DNA of 64,000 nucleotides. Source: Planctomycetaceae bacterium (GTDB lineage: Bacteria; Planctomycetota; Phycisphaerae; SM23-33). Every line of letters begins with the position of its first letter. Within the stretch, counting starts at the first letter, position 1. The position numbers and the translations under genes are program-made. The notes beneath the pieces were generated by a model. It was not told where the DNA came from, searched no databases, and saw nothing but the letters and a program-made list of their open reading frames with translations. Below are positions 24,234 through 33,280 of the stretch, piece after piece. The stretch lies in NCBI GenBank assembly GCA_021371965.1, contig JAJFVE010000157.1:1-64000 (forward strand), in the 5' to 3' direction.

Positions 24234-25996
24234 TGAGAGTCAGAGCCGTTGTACAAGCCCGCATGTTGAGCACCCGTCTTCGCGGCAAGAGCCTCATCGC
24301 CGTGGCGGGCAAGCCGCTTCTGGCCCGGGTGCTGGAGCGCCTTGCGGCGATGTCGTTCCTGGACGAAGTGTGCGTGGCCACCACGCATGACGCCGCCGAC
24401 GAACCCATCGGCGCCCTCGTCGCCAGCCGCAACATGAAGTGCATCCGCGGCGATCGCCTCGATGTGCTGGGGCGGTTCCTCCAGGCCGCCGCCGACCTCG
24501 ACGACAACGACACGATCGTCCGATTCACGGCAGACAATCCGCTGTATGACCCGGGGCGTTCGGCGCAGGCGTTCCAGGCTCATCTGGCCGCCAAGGCCGA
24601 CTACACGCACGTGGACGGGCTGAGCCACATGGTTCCCGAATTCATCCGCGTCGGGGCGCTGCGGCAGGCCGCTGCGGCGACGGCAGAACCGTTCGACCAC
24701 GAGCATGTCACTCCATATCTGCGCAAAAACCCTGAGCAGTTCAAGGTGCAGAAACTCAGCGGCGACTTCGCGGGCCTGCGTCCCGAGCTCGACGCACACC
24801 TGACGATCGACAGTTGGGACGATCTGGAGATGTTCGAGAAGATGCTTCACGACATCGAGCATCCCAACGAGTTCGTGCGTCTGGACGACTGCTATCTCTG
24901 GCTGGACCGCAACCGCGCCGGGCTGCAGGGCGTGGTTACGCATCCGCCCGATCAACTCCGCGTGAAGATCGCCGGGCACGAGATCGGCGACGGCTGCCCC
25001 TGCTTCATCATCGCCGAGATCGGGCAGAACCATAACGGTCAGGTTGGCATGGCCAAGCGCCTGATCGACATGGCCGCCCGCTGCGGCTGCGACGCGGTGA
25101 AGTTCCAAAAGCGCGACATCAAGTGGGAACTGACCGAAGAGGTCTACAACAAGCCTTACGATAATCCCAATTCGTTCGCGGCCACGTACGGCAAGCACCG
25201 CGAGTTCCTCGAGCTCAACGAAGAGCAGCACAAGGAGCTGCGCGAATACGCCATGGCGCGGCGGCTGATCTACTTCTGCACCGCCTGCGACGAACCGTCG
25301 GTGGAGATGATGGAGCGCGTGGGCAACCCCATCTACAAGATCGCTTCGCGAGACATCACGAACATTCCGCTGCTCAAAGCCGTCGCCCGCACCCGAAAGC
25401 CCGTGATCCTCTCGACGGGAATGGCTGGTCTGCAGGAACTGGCCGAGGCGCGCGAGGCCCTGGGCGACTCGCCCGAGGCCGTCATCATCATGCAGTGCGT
25501 TTCGCAGTATCCCGCCGAGGTCGAGCACGTCAACCTCAAGGCCATGCAGACCATCCGCAAGGAAACCGGCCTGCTGGTGGGCCTGTCGGATCACACCCCC
25601 GGCGTCATCACGCCGGTGGCCGCGGCGGTCATGGGCGCGTGCATGGTCGAAAAACACGTGACCCTCTCGCGCGCGATGCAGGGAACCGACCACGCCGCTG
25701 CCCTGGAAGAGGAAGGCCTGCGGCGCATGGTCGACTACATTCGGCTCTGCGCCATCGCCATGGGCGACGGCAAGAAGGTCTACGACGACGTGGCCGAAAG
25801 CGCCCGCAAGAAACTCTCCCGCAGCCTGACCAGCAAAGGCCCCATCGCGGCCGGGGCGGTGCTGACGGAAGAGATGCTTTGCCTCAAGAGCCCCGGCACG
25901 GGGATCCTGTGGCGCGACAAGGGGCTGATCGTCGGCAAGAAGGCCAGGAAAGACATCGCCTCTGACGTAACCCTCAGCGTCGAAGACTTCCAATAA
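24230..25996 (+). CDS. fusion: SpsF-type cytidylyltransferase + NeuB-type nonulosonate synthase + SAF domain
   Basis: A 588-aa protein. Residues 1 to about 225 are an SpsF/CMP-sugar nucleotidyltransferase-like domain (RAVVQARMLSTRLRGKSL, GDRLDVLGRFLQAAADLD, IVRFTADNPLYDP). Residues about 245-500 are a NeuB/SpsE synthase (FIIAEIGQNHNGQVGMAKRL, DAVKFQKRD, KIASRDITNIPLL, GLSDHTPG, MVEKHVTLSRAMQGTDHAAAL), which condenses phosphoenolpyruvate with an N-acylhexosamine-type sugar. The final 60 residues form an SAF/antifreeze-like domain. Normally these are separate proteins (SpsE and SpsF in Bacillus spore coat synthesis). The fusion implies synthesis and CMP-type activation of one acidic sugar by one polypeptide. 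The exact sugar is unknown. Confidence 0.9.
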   Translation: MMRVRAVVQARMLSTRLRGKSLIAVAGKPLLARVLERLAAMSFLDEVCVATTHDAADEPIGALVASRNMKCIRGDRLDVLGRFLQAAADLDDNDTIVRFTADNPLYDPGRSAQAFQAHLAAKADYTHVDGLSHMVPEFIRVGALRQAAAATAEPFDHEHVTPYLRKNPEQFKVQKLSGDFAGLRPELDAHLTIDSWDDLEMFEKMLHDIEHPNEFVRLDDCYLWLDRNRAGLQGVVTHPPDQLRVKIAGHEIGDGCPCFIIAEIGQNHNGQVGMAKRLIDMAARCGCDAVKFQKRDIKWELTEEVYNKPYDNPNSFAATYGKHREFLELNEEQHKELREYAMARRLIYFCTACDEPSVEMMERVGNPIYKIASRDITNIPLLKAVARTRKPVILSTGMAGLQELAEAREALGDSPEAVIIMQCVSQYPAEVEHVNLKAMQTIRKETGLLVGLSDHTPGVITPVAAAVMGACMVEKHVTLSRAMQGTDHAAALEEEGLRRMVDYIRLCAIAMGDGKKVYDDVAESARKKLSRSLTSKGPIAAGAVLTEEMLCLKSPGTGILWRDKGLIVGKKARKDIASDVTLSVEDFQ

Positions 25997-26003
25997 GGTT
26001 CCC

Positions 26004-26672
26004 ATGCCCCTGCAGGCGCTGATTTTTGACATGGGGGACATTCTGTTCGACGCGTCGCTCTGGCGGCGATGGCTCACGGTGCGGCTCAACGAACTCGGCG
26101 TCAGCATCACGTATGAGCAGCTCGTCCAGGCCTGGGAAGCGCTGCTCGTGGATGTCTACCGCGGGCGGGCTGACTACTGGCAGCGATTCGGTCAGCTCTT
26201 GGCCGACCAGGGGCTCGACCCTTCCGCCGCCGCGGCGCTGACGCAGGAAGCGCGCGACAAAGGCAAGGCGCTGGCGGCCTCGCGAACGCTCTTTGACGGG
26301 GTGGCGCAGACGCTGGCCGATCTTAAGGCGGCCGGCATCAAGCTGGCTGTTCTGTCCGACAACGAGTCCGGGCAGGCCGCCGTGGTCCGCATGCTGGCCG
26401 ACCTGGGCGTCGCCGACTGTTTCGACGCCGTCCTCTCATCGCGCGACCTCGGTCACGCCAAGCCGGACCCCCGCGCCTTTGCCGCGGCGGTGCAGGCGAT
26501 TGGCCTGACCCAAACCGCGTGCGGATTCGTCGGCCACGATATCGACGAACTCACCGGCGCCCGCGAGGCGGGTCTGCTGGCCATCGGATTCAACTATCAC
26601 CCCGAGGCGCCGGCCGACCGGTATATCGAACGTTTCGGCGATCTGCTGGACGTGGTCAAGGAGCAGACGTGA
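26004..26672 (+). CDS. HAD-superfamily phosphatase-like hydrolase
   Basis: A 222-aa HAD hydrolase with an alpha-helical cap. Motif I reads FDMGDILFD (nucleophile Asp retained, the usual second Asp of DxD replaced by Gly, as in the DxGN-type branch). Motif II is AVLSDNES, the motif III lysine lies in LGHAKPDPRAF, and motif IV is FVGHDIDELTGA. It follows the synthase fusion by seven bases and overlaps the next gene, so it may remove phosphate from the ulosonate-phosphate or its precursor. That role is inferred from position only. Confidence 0.85.
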   Translation: MPLQALIFDMGDILFDASLWRRWLTVRLNELGVSITYEQLVQAWEALLVDVYRGRADYWQRFGQLLADQGLDPSAAAALTQEARDKGKALAASRTLFDGVAQTLADLKAAGIKLAVLSDNESGQAAVVRMLADLGVADCFDAVLSSRDLGHAKPDPRAFAAAVQAIGLTQTACGFVGHDIDELTGAREAGLLAIGFNYHPEAPADRYIERFGDLLDVVKEQT

Positions 26673-27673
26673 TTCACGGATGGGTTCTGGTAGCCGGATA
26701 CGGCTCGATTGGCCGACGGCACTTCCGCAATCTGCAGGCGCTGGGATGCTCAGACGTTCGGCTACTGCGAGGCCGCGCCCGCGCCGGTTCGTTTGAATCG
26801 CCTGACAACGCGAAAGTCTACACCGACCTCTCCCAGGCGCTGGCGGACAAACCTGTGGCGGTCATCGTGGCCAATCCCACGTCGCTGCATGTGAGCGTGG
26901 CCGTCGCAGCCTTGCAGGCCGGCGCCCATGTGGTCCTGGAAAAGCCCGTCGCCGCCGATCTGCAGGCCGCCGCCGCGCTGGTCGACGCCGCGCGAACCTC
27001 CCGCGGGCACTGCAGCATGGCGTACTGCTTCCGCTATCACCCGCTGTACCGCAAGGTCCACGACGTGGTGACCTCAGGCCGCATCGGGCGTGCATTTCAC
27101 GCCCACACCTGGCAGGGGAGTTTTCTGCCCTCGTGGCATCCTTGGGAAGACTATCACGAGAGCTACGCCGCCCGCAGCGACATGGGCGGCGGCGTCATTC
27201 GCACCCTCGATCACGATCTGGACGTGCTGCGATGGACGCTGGGCCAGCCCGAGTCGGTGCTGGCATCCGGCGGCGCGCTGTCGGGCATCGGCATCTCGGC
27301 CGAGGACACTGCCGACATGATCTTCCGCTTTCCGCAGCGCGTGCAGGCGTGCGCTCACCTGAGCTTCGCCCGGCAGGATTACTGCCGCGGCATGTGGGTT
27401 GTCGGCGAAGAAGGCAGCGTGAACCTGGACTGGAACGCGCGCAGCGTGACGGTCTTCAAAGGCAAAGAGCCGGACGAGACGCTGCAACTGCCGGCCGATT
27501 TCGACCTCAACACGATCTACATCGAAATGCTGCGCGACGCACTGGCAGGCTTCGCCGCCTCGCCGCCGCGGGCGGCTATCGAACTGACTGAAGGACTGGC
27601 CTCGCTGGAGATGGCCTTGGGTGCTTTGCAGTCCAGCCGCGAAGGCCGCGCCGTGACCCTGAAAGGAGCTTGA
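26669..27673 (+). CDS. Gfo/Idh/MocA family oxidoreductase of the ulosonate cassette
   Basis: A 334-aa enzyme starting at GTG 26669, which overlaps the HAD stop by four bases and has AAGGAG upstream. The Rossmann motif is VLVAGYGSIGRRHFRNL, the catalytic motif is canonical (VVLEKPVAADLQAA), and the C-terminal domain has DMGGGVIRTLDHDLDVL. Members act on sugar or nucleotide-sugar hydroxyls. Close packing with the NeuB fusion and an SDR suggests it modifies the acidic sugar or its precursor. The upstream extension of the same frame overlaps the HAD gene and is not expected to be coding. Confidence 0.88.
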   Translation: MIHGWVLVAGYGSIGRRHFRNLQALGCSDVRLLRGRARAGSFESPDNAKVYTDLSQALADKPVAVIVANPTSLHVSVAVAALQAGAHVVLEKPVAADLQAAAALVDAARTSRGHCSMAYCFRYHPLYRKVHDVVTSGRIGRAFHAHTWQGSFLPSWHPWEDYHESYAARSDMGGGVIRTLDHDLDVLRWTLGQPESVLASGGALSGIGISAEDTADMIFRFPQRVQACAHLSFARQDYCRGMWVVGEEGSVNLDWNARSVTVFKGKEPDETLQLPADFDLNTIYIEMLRDALAGFAASPPRAAIELTEGLASLEMALGALQSSREGRAVTLKGA

Positions 27674-27676
27674 CGG

Positions 27677-28468
27677 ATGGGACGCATTGAAGACTTGTAT
27701 CGCCTCGATGGGCAGGTGGCCGTGGTCAGCGGCGGCGGCGGGCAGATCGGCGCCAAGCTGTGCGAGATCCTCGCCGAGGCCGGCGCCGATATCGTCATGG
27801 TCGATAACAACGCCGAACTGGCAGCGAGCGAGTCCAAGCGCATCGCCGCGGCGACGCAGCGCCAGGTCGTGCCCAAGGCCGTCGACATCACCTCCGAAGA
27901 CGCCGTCAAACAATTGGCCGCCGAGGTGTACGACCAGTTCGGCCGCTGTGACATCCTGATCAATGCCGCCCACTACAAGGGCGGGGCATTCTTCGCGCCG
28001 CTGGATCAGTACCCTCTCGACGCCTGGAAGCGCGTGCTCGAGGTGAACTTGACCGGTGCGTTCCTGACCTGCCGCGAGATCGGCGGACGCATGTACAAAG
28101 GCAACGGCGGCGTGATTGTCAATTTCTCGTCGACGTACGGTCTGGTCAGTCCGGACCCGCGAATCTACGGCGAGAGCGGCATCAATTCGCCCATCGCCTA
28201 TGCGGCCACCAAGAGCGGGCTGATCAACATGACGCGGTACATCGCCATCCACTGGCGTCCCAAGGTGCGCGCCAACGTGTTGGCCCCCGGCGGCGTCGAA
28301 GCCGGTCAGGCACCGGAGTTCATTCACCATTACGTCGACCGCACACCGCTGGGCCGCATGGCCAAACGCGACGACTACCAGGGCGCCATCCTCTTTATGT
28401 GCTCTAAGGCTTCAGACTATATGACCGGCGCCGTCGTCACCGTCGATGGCGGCTGGACCGCCTGGTGA
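27677..28468 (+). CDS. short-chain dehydrogenase/reductase (SDR)
   Basis: A 263-aa classical SDR: cofactor loop VAVVSGGGGQIGAKLCEIL, LINAAHYKGG (the NAAH variant of the usual NNAG), the catalytic serine in NFSSTYG, and the YxxxK pair in PIAYAATKSGL. The tail MTGAVVTVDGGWTAW is typical. It lies three bases after the Gfo/Idh/MocA gene. SDRs of this type occur in legionaminic/nonulosonate loci (the PtmA-like position), which supports, but does not prove, a role in making the same sugar. Confidence 0.9.
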   Translation: MGRIEDLYRLDGQVAVVSGGGGQIGAKLCEILAEAGADIVMVDNNAELAASESKRIAAATQRQVVPKAVDITSEDAVKQLAAEVYDQFGRCDILINAAHYKGGAFFAPLDQYPLDAWKRVLEVNLTGAFLTCREIGGRMYKGNGGVIVNFSSTYGLVSPDPRIYGESGINSPIAYAATKSGLINMTRYIAIHWRPKVRANVLAPGGVEAGQAPEFIHHYVDRTPLGRMAKRDDYQGAILFMCSKASDYMTGAVVTVDGGWTAW

Positions 28469-28486
28469 TTTCGGCATAGTGAAAGC

Positions 28487-30106
28487 ATGAACAAGAAGAA
28501 GCTTCGCAAAGCAGTAGGGCTGTCGCGGCGCGACGGTCTGCGCCTGAGGCTTGGACCGGTGCTGGCCCGGATGGGCCGCATAGTGGGCATGAAATGGCCG
28601 GCCCTGGGTCTCAAGATCGGTCGCGAGACGCTCATCGCCCAGGCGCGCAGTCTCTGGCCGGTGCGGGCGGTCTTGCCGGCCGAGAAACCCCTGCGGGTAG
28701 TCTTCATGACGATGATGGGCGGCAACCACCGCCTTTGCAGCACCGAGGTGCTCCTGGGACGCATCCTGCAGGCCCGTGGCCATCAGGTCAGCTACGTTTT
28801 GTGCGACCAGATGCTGCCGGCTTGCGAAGTCAAATGGCAAGGCAAGGAGTATGACTGGCAGCGCAGTTGCGCCAAGTGCTACGAGTTCGGCCGCCAGTTT
28901 GTTGGCGGAGCCGGTTACGACATTCTCCCGGCCAGCGATCTCATCGCCGGCCAGCAGGACCAGGGCGCGTGGAAAGAGTATGTAGACGCGGCCTTGCTGA
29001 AGCACTACCACGTGGGCGTCTTGCCCCAGAGCCCCGAGGTTGCGGCGCGGCGCGAACTGTTCGTGCAGGCCGCTCAGGTTACCGCGCGGGTGGGCAAGGC
29101 GCTGGCGGCGATGAAACCCGACCGCGTCGTCATGTCGCATGGGATCTACTGCACTTGGGGACCGGCTCGCGAGGTGCTGCTCGAGGCGAGCATCCCCGTG
29201 CTCACGTACGGCGAGGGCAAAAAGAAGGACACGATCAAGTTCAACTGGAATACCTCGGCCGACTGGTGGGATGTCTCCAAGGAATGGCAGAAGGTGCGGG
29301 ACGTGCCGTTGACGGCTGAGCAGGAAAAGACCATCGACGACTATCTGGCCTCCCGGCGCACTCATTCCAAAGACGCCCGTGTGTACAATTTTGGCCGCGA
29401 GGAAACCCTCGAAGAAACGCGCCGCCGGCTGAACCTGGAACCGGACAAGCAGACCTTCGTCCTGTTCACGAACGTTCTGTGGGACGCCGCCAGCGCCCAG
29501 CGCGAAATCGCCTTCAAGAACCCCATTGAGTGGGTGACGGCCACCATCGCCTGGTTTGCCGGGCATCCGGACAAGCAACTGGTGGTGAAGATCCATCCAG
29601 CCGAGGTGGTCATCGGGACCAGTCAGCCCTTCGCTTTGTTGATCCGGCAGGAGTTCCCCAACCTGCCGGCGAACGTCCGCGTGATCGAGCCCCACGAGAA
29701 GGTCAACAGTTGGTCTATCATGCGCGTGGCCGACCTGGGCCTAGTGCACACCAGCACCATCGGGATGGAACTGCAGCTCGAAGGCATCCCGGTGGCCGTA
29801 GTGTCCAAGACGCACTTCCGCGGCCGCGGATTTACCATCGACGTCAACAGCCGCCAGGAATACTTCGACCTGATCGAGCAGTGGGATGGATCGAAAGTCG
29901 ACCGTCAGCGGCTTGCGACGCTGTCGAAGCGCTACGCCTATCTGCTGTTCGAGCGCTATCAGTTGCACTTCCCGTTCTTGTTCGAAAACCGCGTCAACGA
30001 TGTCCGGGCGATGATCAACATCGAAGAGGCGTCGCTGCTCACGCATCCTTCCGTGCAGGTGTTCTTACGAGGCTTTGAGAATAGGCAGGAGCTTCTTGTG
30101 CCCTGA
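28487..30106 (+). CDS. KpsS/capsule-biosynthesis-like glycosyltransferase
   Basis: A 539-aa protein without a signal peptide and with a basic N-terminus. The second half has the pattern of capsule polysaccharide biosynthesis proteins (KpsS/LipB-like): QLVVKIHPAEVVIG, VRVIEPHEKVNSWSIMRVAD and LVHTSTIGMELQLEGIPVAV, which form the nucleotide-sugar pocket. A CxxC pair occurs near residue 127 (SCAKCYEFG). KpsS-type enzymes transfer Kdo, a CMP-activated ulosonate. Here it is the last gene of the ulosonate cassette, so transfer of the CMP-sugar made by its neighbours is a natural hypothesis. Confidence 0.72.
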   Translation: MNKKKLRKAVGLSRRDGLRLRLGPVLARMGRIVGMKWPALGLKIGRETLIAQARSLWPVRAVLPAEKPLRVVFMTMMGGNHRLCSTEVLLGRILQARGHQVSYVLCDQMLPACEVKWQGKEYDWQRSCAKCYEFGRQFVGGAGYDILPASDLIAGQQDQGAWKEYVDAALLKHYHVGVLPQSPEVAARRELFVQAAQVTARVGKALAAMKPDRVVMSHGIYCTWGPAREVLLEASIPVLTYGEGKKKDTIKFNWNTSADWWDVSKEWQKVRDVPLTAEQEKTIDDYLASRRTHSKDARVYNFGREETLEETRRRLNLEPDKQTFVLFTNVLWDAASAQREIAFKNPIEWVTATIAWFAGHPDKQLVVKIHPAEVVIGTSQPFALLIRQEFPNLPANVRVIEPHEKVNSWSIMRVADLGLVHTSTIGMELQLEGIPVAVVSKTHFRGRGFTIDVNSRQEYFDLIEQWDGSKVDRQRLATLSKRYAYLLFERYQLHFPFLFENRVNDVRAMINIEEASLLTHPSVQVFLRGFENRQELLVP

Positions 30107-30155
30107 AGGGCCGCCGATTACATTGGACTGGTGGTTTCGCAGAAAAGGGTGTTTC

Positions 30156-31421
30156 ATGGGCGAACGATTGCGAATTGGCTTCATCAGCTATACGCCGATC
30201 CAGAACCGCTGGACCAGCAGCGGTGTCGCCTACAGCATGGCGCAAAGCCTCTCGCGCTATTGTGGGGAGGTGGTGGAATTAGGACCCTTTCCGCGTCCTG
30301 CCCCACCACTGTTGCATCGCATTTTCTGGAAGTTGGAACGCCAATTGACCGGGCGCAGCGTTCGGTGGAGTGCTACTCGCCGATGCTGCGATCTTGCGGC
30401 GCAGATGGTCCTGCAGGCAATTGAGCGGAAGCCATGTGATCTGCTATTTGTGGCACTGGCAGGTTGGCGGGTGGCGACGCTGCGACATTCGCTTCCGGTC
30501 CTTGTCATGACAGATGGAACCTTGCCAGCCATGCGACGGATGGGAGGCTATCGGCATGTTGAGATCATGGCCCGTCGCTCCGTATGCCAAGCCTGCGCCC
30601 TTGAGCGAGAGGCGATGCATCATTTCACGGCGATCATCTCTTCAAGTCACTGGGCAAAGCAGTCCCTTAGGCATGACTACGACGTGGACGAAGACAAAAT
30701 CTTCGTGATCCGTAATGCTGCAAATATCGAGGCTTCGGAAGTACCCTCGCTGGACGAGGTGAACGGCAAACAATGCTCCAGGGACTGTCGCCTGTTGATG
30801 GTGGGCGGCCCGTGGGACCGTAAAGGTGGCGATATCGTCTGGGAGACGCTGCTGGCGCTGGAGAGCCTGGGAATCCAGGCGCATCTGACGATCGTTGGGT
30901 GTCAGCCGCCCGTTCCGTTAGTTCATCCCCGGCTGAACATTATCCCATTCTTGGATAAGAATAAGCCACAGGAGGCGCGGCGGCTGTTCGATCTGTATCG
31001 CAAGGCCGACTTTTTCATTCTCCCCTCTCGAGCGGAGGCATTTGGCATCGTATACGCCGAAGCCAGCGCCTTTGGCTTGCCCTCTGTCGCAACAGACGTT
31101 GGTGGTGTATCTGACGCCGTCCGTCCCAATATCAACGGAATCCTGCTGCCGCGTGATGCCGCGCCCGGCCAGTACGCGCAAGCCATTGCAGAAATCTACC
31201 ACGATCATGCACGCTATTGCAGGCTTGTCCGCGACAGCCGCCAATTCTTCGATCAGGAGCTGAACTGGGATGCCTGGGGACGCAGTGTCGCAGTCTGCAT
31301 GAAGAAGATGCTCCCCCCAGACCTGGCAGCTAGAGTTGGCAACAGGCTGCAGGCGTCGGATGGGGATGACAGGACGTGCGGAGAAGGAAATATAGACAGT
31401 TGCTCGAAAGGAGTGATCTGA
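30156..31421 (+). CDS. glycosyltransferase family 4 protein
   Basis: A 421-aa GT-B glycosyltransferase. The N-terminal half begins RLRIGFISYTPIQNRWTSSG; the C-terminal half has RLLMVGGPWDRKGGDIV and the nucleotide-sugar motif FFILPSRAEAFGIVYAEASAFGLPS (E-x7-E). ATG 30156 matches the GT4 start; the frame upstream overlaps the end of the preceding gene. The donor and acceptor cannot be read. Codon use is less G+C-rich than in genes after 35985. It ends immediately before the asparagine-synthase-like gene. Confidence 0.88.
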   Translation: MGERLRIGFISYTPIQNRWTSSGVAYSMAQSLSRYCGEVVELGPFPRPAPPLLHRIFWKLERQLTGRSVRWSATRRCCDLAAQMVLQAIERKPCDLLFVALAGWRVATLRHSLPVLVMTDGTLPAMRRMGGYRHVEIMARRSVCQACALEREAMHHFTAIISSSHWAKQSLRHDYDVDEDKIFVIRNAANIEASEVPSLDEVNGKQCSRDCRLLMVGGPWDRKGGDIVWETLLALESLGIQAHLTIVGCQPPVPLVHPRLNIIPFLDKNKPQEARRLFDLYRKADFFILPSRAEAFGIVYAEASAFGLPSVATDVGGVSDAVRPNINGILLPRDAAPGQYAQAIAEIYHDHARYCRLVRDSRQFFDQELNWDAWGRSVAVCMKKMLPPDLAARVGNRLQASDGDDRTCGEGNIDSCSKGVI

Positions 31422-33230
31422 ATGATCTGTGTGGCTGCTGTAACCGGTGACTCGATCGCCGGCAATAACGAGGAAACCTGTTTTCTTCGCTGGCGTCAGG
31501 CCGTCGACCCGGCACGGATGCGCTTTGACAACCTTCATTCAGCGAGATATCCGTGGGGCTGGCTCGCCATCTCAGGCTTTCAGATTGAGCAATACCCCGT
31601 TCAACTGGATGGCGGCCAAATGGCGACTCTCTATCTTGAAGGCACGCTTCTATCTGCAGAACTCCTGCGCTCGATTCGAGCGGGCCAGGCCGACCAGCGG
31701 ACTTTGGAAGAACTCCGCCTGTCAAATGGGCAGTACATCTATGTCGTTGTTGGCAACGATCCATCACGGTGGTGCTTTGAGTGCGGTTCCGACGGCATGG
31801 GCACACGCCCTTTGTTCTTTGCCTGCCGGGACCAAAGCAGATGCTTTTCTACGCACGCGTCATTGTGTGCGATGCTGAACGGACAGGCCGCACTGGACGT
31901 TGAATCCGTAAGGGACTATGTCATCAAGGACTGCTTGCTTCCTGAGGCGTGCCTCTTGTCCGGCGTGCGGCGGTTGAAAAGAGGACAGGCTGTCCACTGG
32001 GATGGACGCGAACTGACGGTTTCCGGCGACACTGCTGCTGAGACATCAACCGTCAGACTTGAGGAAGCATGTCAGTCGCTTGTTGAAGCGGCAAAGGGAC
32101 TCCCCTCCTATCCCATGACACCACTGCTCAAGTTGACCGGAGGAAAAGACTCCCGGCTGGTCATGTCGTCGCTTCTGGCTGCGGGTGTTTCTTTTGAGGC
32201 TATCACGCACAGCCATCCTTGCGAAGACAGTCTGAAGGCCGGATCGCTTACTTCCGCAGTGGGTGTAAAGCATTGGATGCTGCCGGTAGTCGAGGCAGAT
32301 CCAGTTTCCATCGTCAGCCATTATTTTGGGATCCTGCCACTGACAGATGGATTGGCTTCATTCCCCCCCGTGGACGCCAGCAGAGACCGGATAGAAGACT
32401 TCATCGTTTCCCGCGGTATGCTGGAATTGGGCGGAGCATTCGGCGCGGCGCATCGCGGCTACTGGGACAATGCCGCATTGGCGGCAAATGATTCCAGCAC
32501 TTGCCTTTTCGCCAGACTGTTTCAGCCCAAGTATGACATTCTGTACCCTTCCTGTGACACGGTGAAAGATGCGATGGATAAGTGGCTGTCTGTGCTGAAA
32601 TCCATGCCGGCGCCGGATGAATTCGCGGCGCTGCAAGTGCTCTGGCTTGATGGACGCTTTCGTGGCGTCATTGCCATGAACTGCAACGCCGCCCCCAACA
32701 AGTTCGCTTGGTTACTTGCAAATCGGCAGTTCTATTGCCATTCCTTGCAGAGGCCACGACACGAGCGACAGGCAGCAGCAGTCTTCAAGCAGGCTATCTC
32801 ACTGCTGGCGTCGGGGCTTCTTAACGTTACGCCCTTCACGGTGTCGAGCCCACCCGTGGCGCGGCAGGGAACGTCGTTAAATCCATATCGGAGGCTTCGC
32901 AGATTGCTTTCTCAATCCACCACCGTACACAAGTGTCGCGGGGCCTTGCTGAATCGGAAGGAACGGCACAGCGGGCTCGGACGCATGCGGCTGGCCTTCA
33001 TGGCGGATCCCCGAAAGAAAGAATGGCTGGGACAGTTCTTCTCGCCGGACGGAATTTCACAATTGGCCACTTGCAGCAAAACTTTTCTGCCTCAGATTGA
33101 CAGGCTGATGGGAATCTATTTCTTCAATATGTTTCTGGAGCAACTGAATCTACATCCGCGTTCAGGCCACTGTGACTGGCGGAGGCAGGCTCTGGATGAA
33201 ATATTCGCTGACTCTGCAGAACAGGCATGA
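31422..33230 (+). CDS. asparagine-synthase-like protein
   Basis: A 602-aa protein whose ATG abuts the previous stop codon. The ATP-pyrophosphatase core is seen as PLLKLTGGKDSRLVMSSLL with MSRGMLELGGAFGAAHRG-like text further on. The N-terminal region is only weakly like a class II glutaminase: it begins MICVAAV, so Cys is residue 3 rather than 2, and FECGSDGMGTRPLFFA recalls the AsnB GSDRxGxRPLYY segment. In O-antigen loci such proteins amidate uronic acids or couple amino groups. Whether glutaminase activity survives is doubtful. Next come alanine racemase and an acyltransferase. Sampled G+C is about 57%, below later genes. Confidence 0.75.
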   Translation: MICVAAVTGDSIAGNNEETCFLRWRQAVDPARMRFDNLHSARYPWGWLAISGFQIEQYPVQLDGGQMATLYLEGTLLSAELLRSIRAGQADQRTLEELRLSNGQYIYVVVGNDPSRWCFECGSDGMGTRPLFFACRDQSRCFSTHASLCAMLNGQAALDVESVRDYVIKDCLLPEACLLSGVRRLKRGQAVHWDGRELTVSGDTAAETSTVRLEEACQSLVEAAKGLPSYPMTPLLKLTGGKDSRLVMSSLLAAGVSFEAITHSHPCEDSLKAGSLTSAVGVKHWMLPVVEADPVSIVSHYFGILPLTDGLASFPPVDASRDRIEDFIVSRGMLELGGAFGAAHRGYWDNAALAANDSSTCLFARLFQPKYDILYPSCDTVKDAMDKWLSVLKSMPAPDEFAALQVLWLDGRFRGVIAMNCNAAPNKFAWLLANRQFYCHSLQRPRHERQAAAVFKQAISLLASGLLNVTPFTVSSPPVARQGTSLNPYRRLRRLLSQSTTVHKCRGALLNRKERHSGLGRMRLAFMADPRKKEWLGQFFSPDGISQLATCSKTFLPQIDRLMGIYFFNMFLEQLNLHPRSGHCDWRRQALDEIFADSAEQA

Positions 33231-33280
33231 TCCAACCGTTGCACTGAGAGCTTGAAGTTGTATTCCGAGGACACTGGCAC

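Noticed and set aside
24146..26110. Long minus-strand open frame opposite the SpsF-NeuB gene
   Set aside because: It is antisense to a clear enzyme, and its composition is that of a shadow of high-G+C codons with no recognisable domain. The same applies to long antisense frames at 38740-40371 and 56450-59071.
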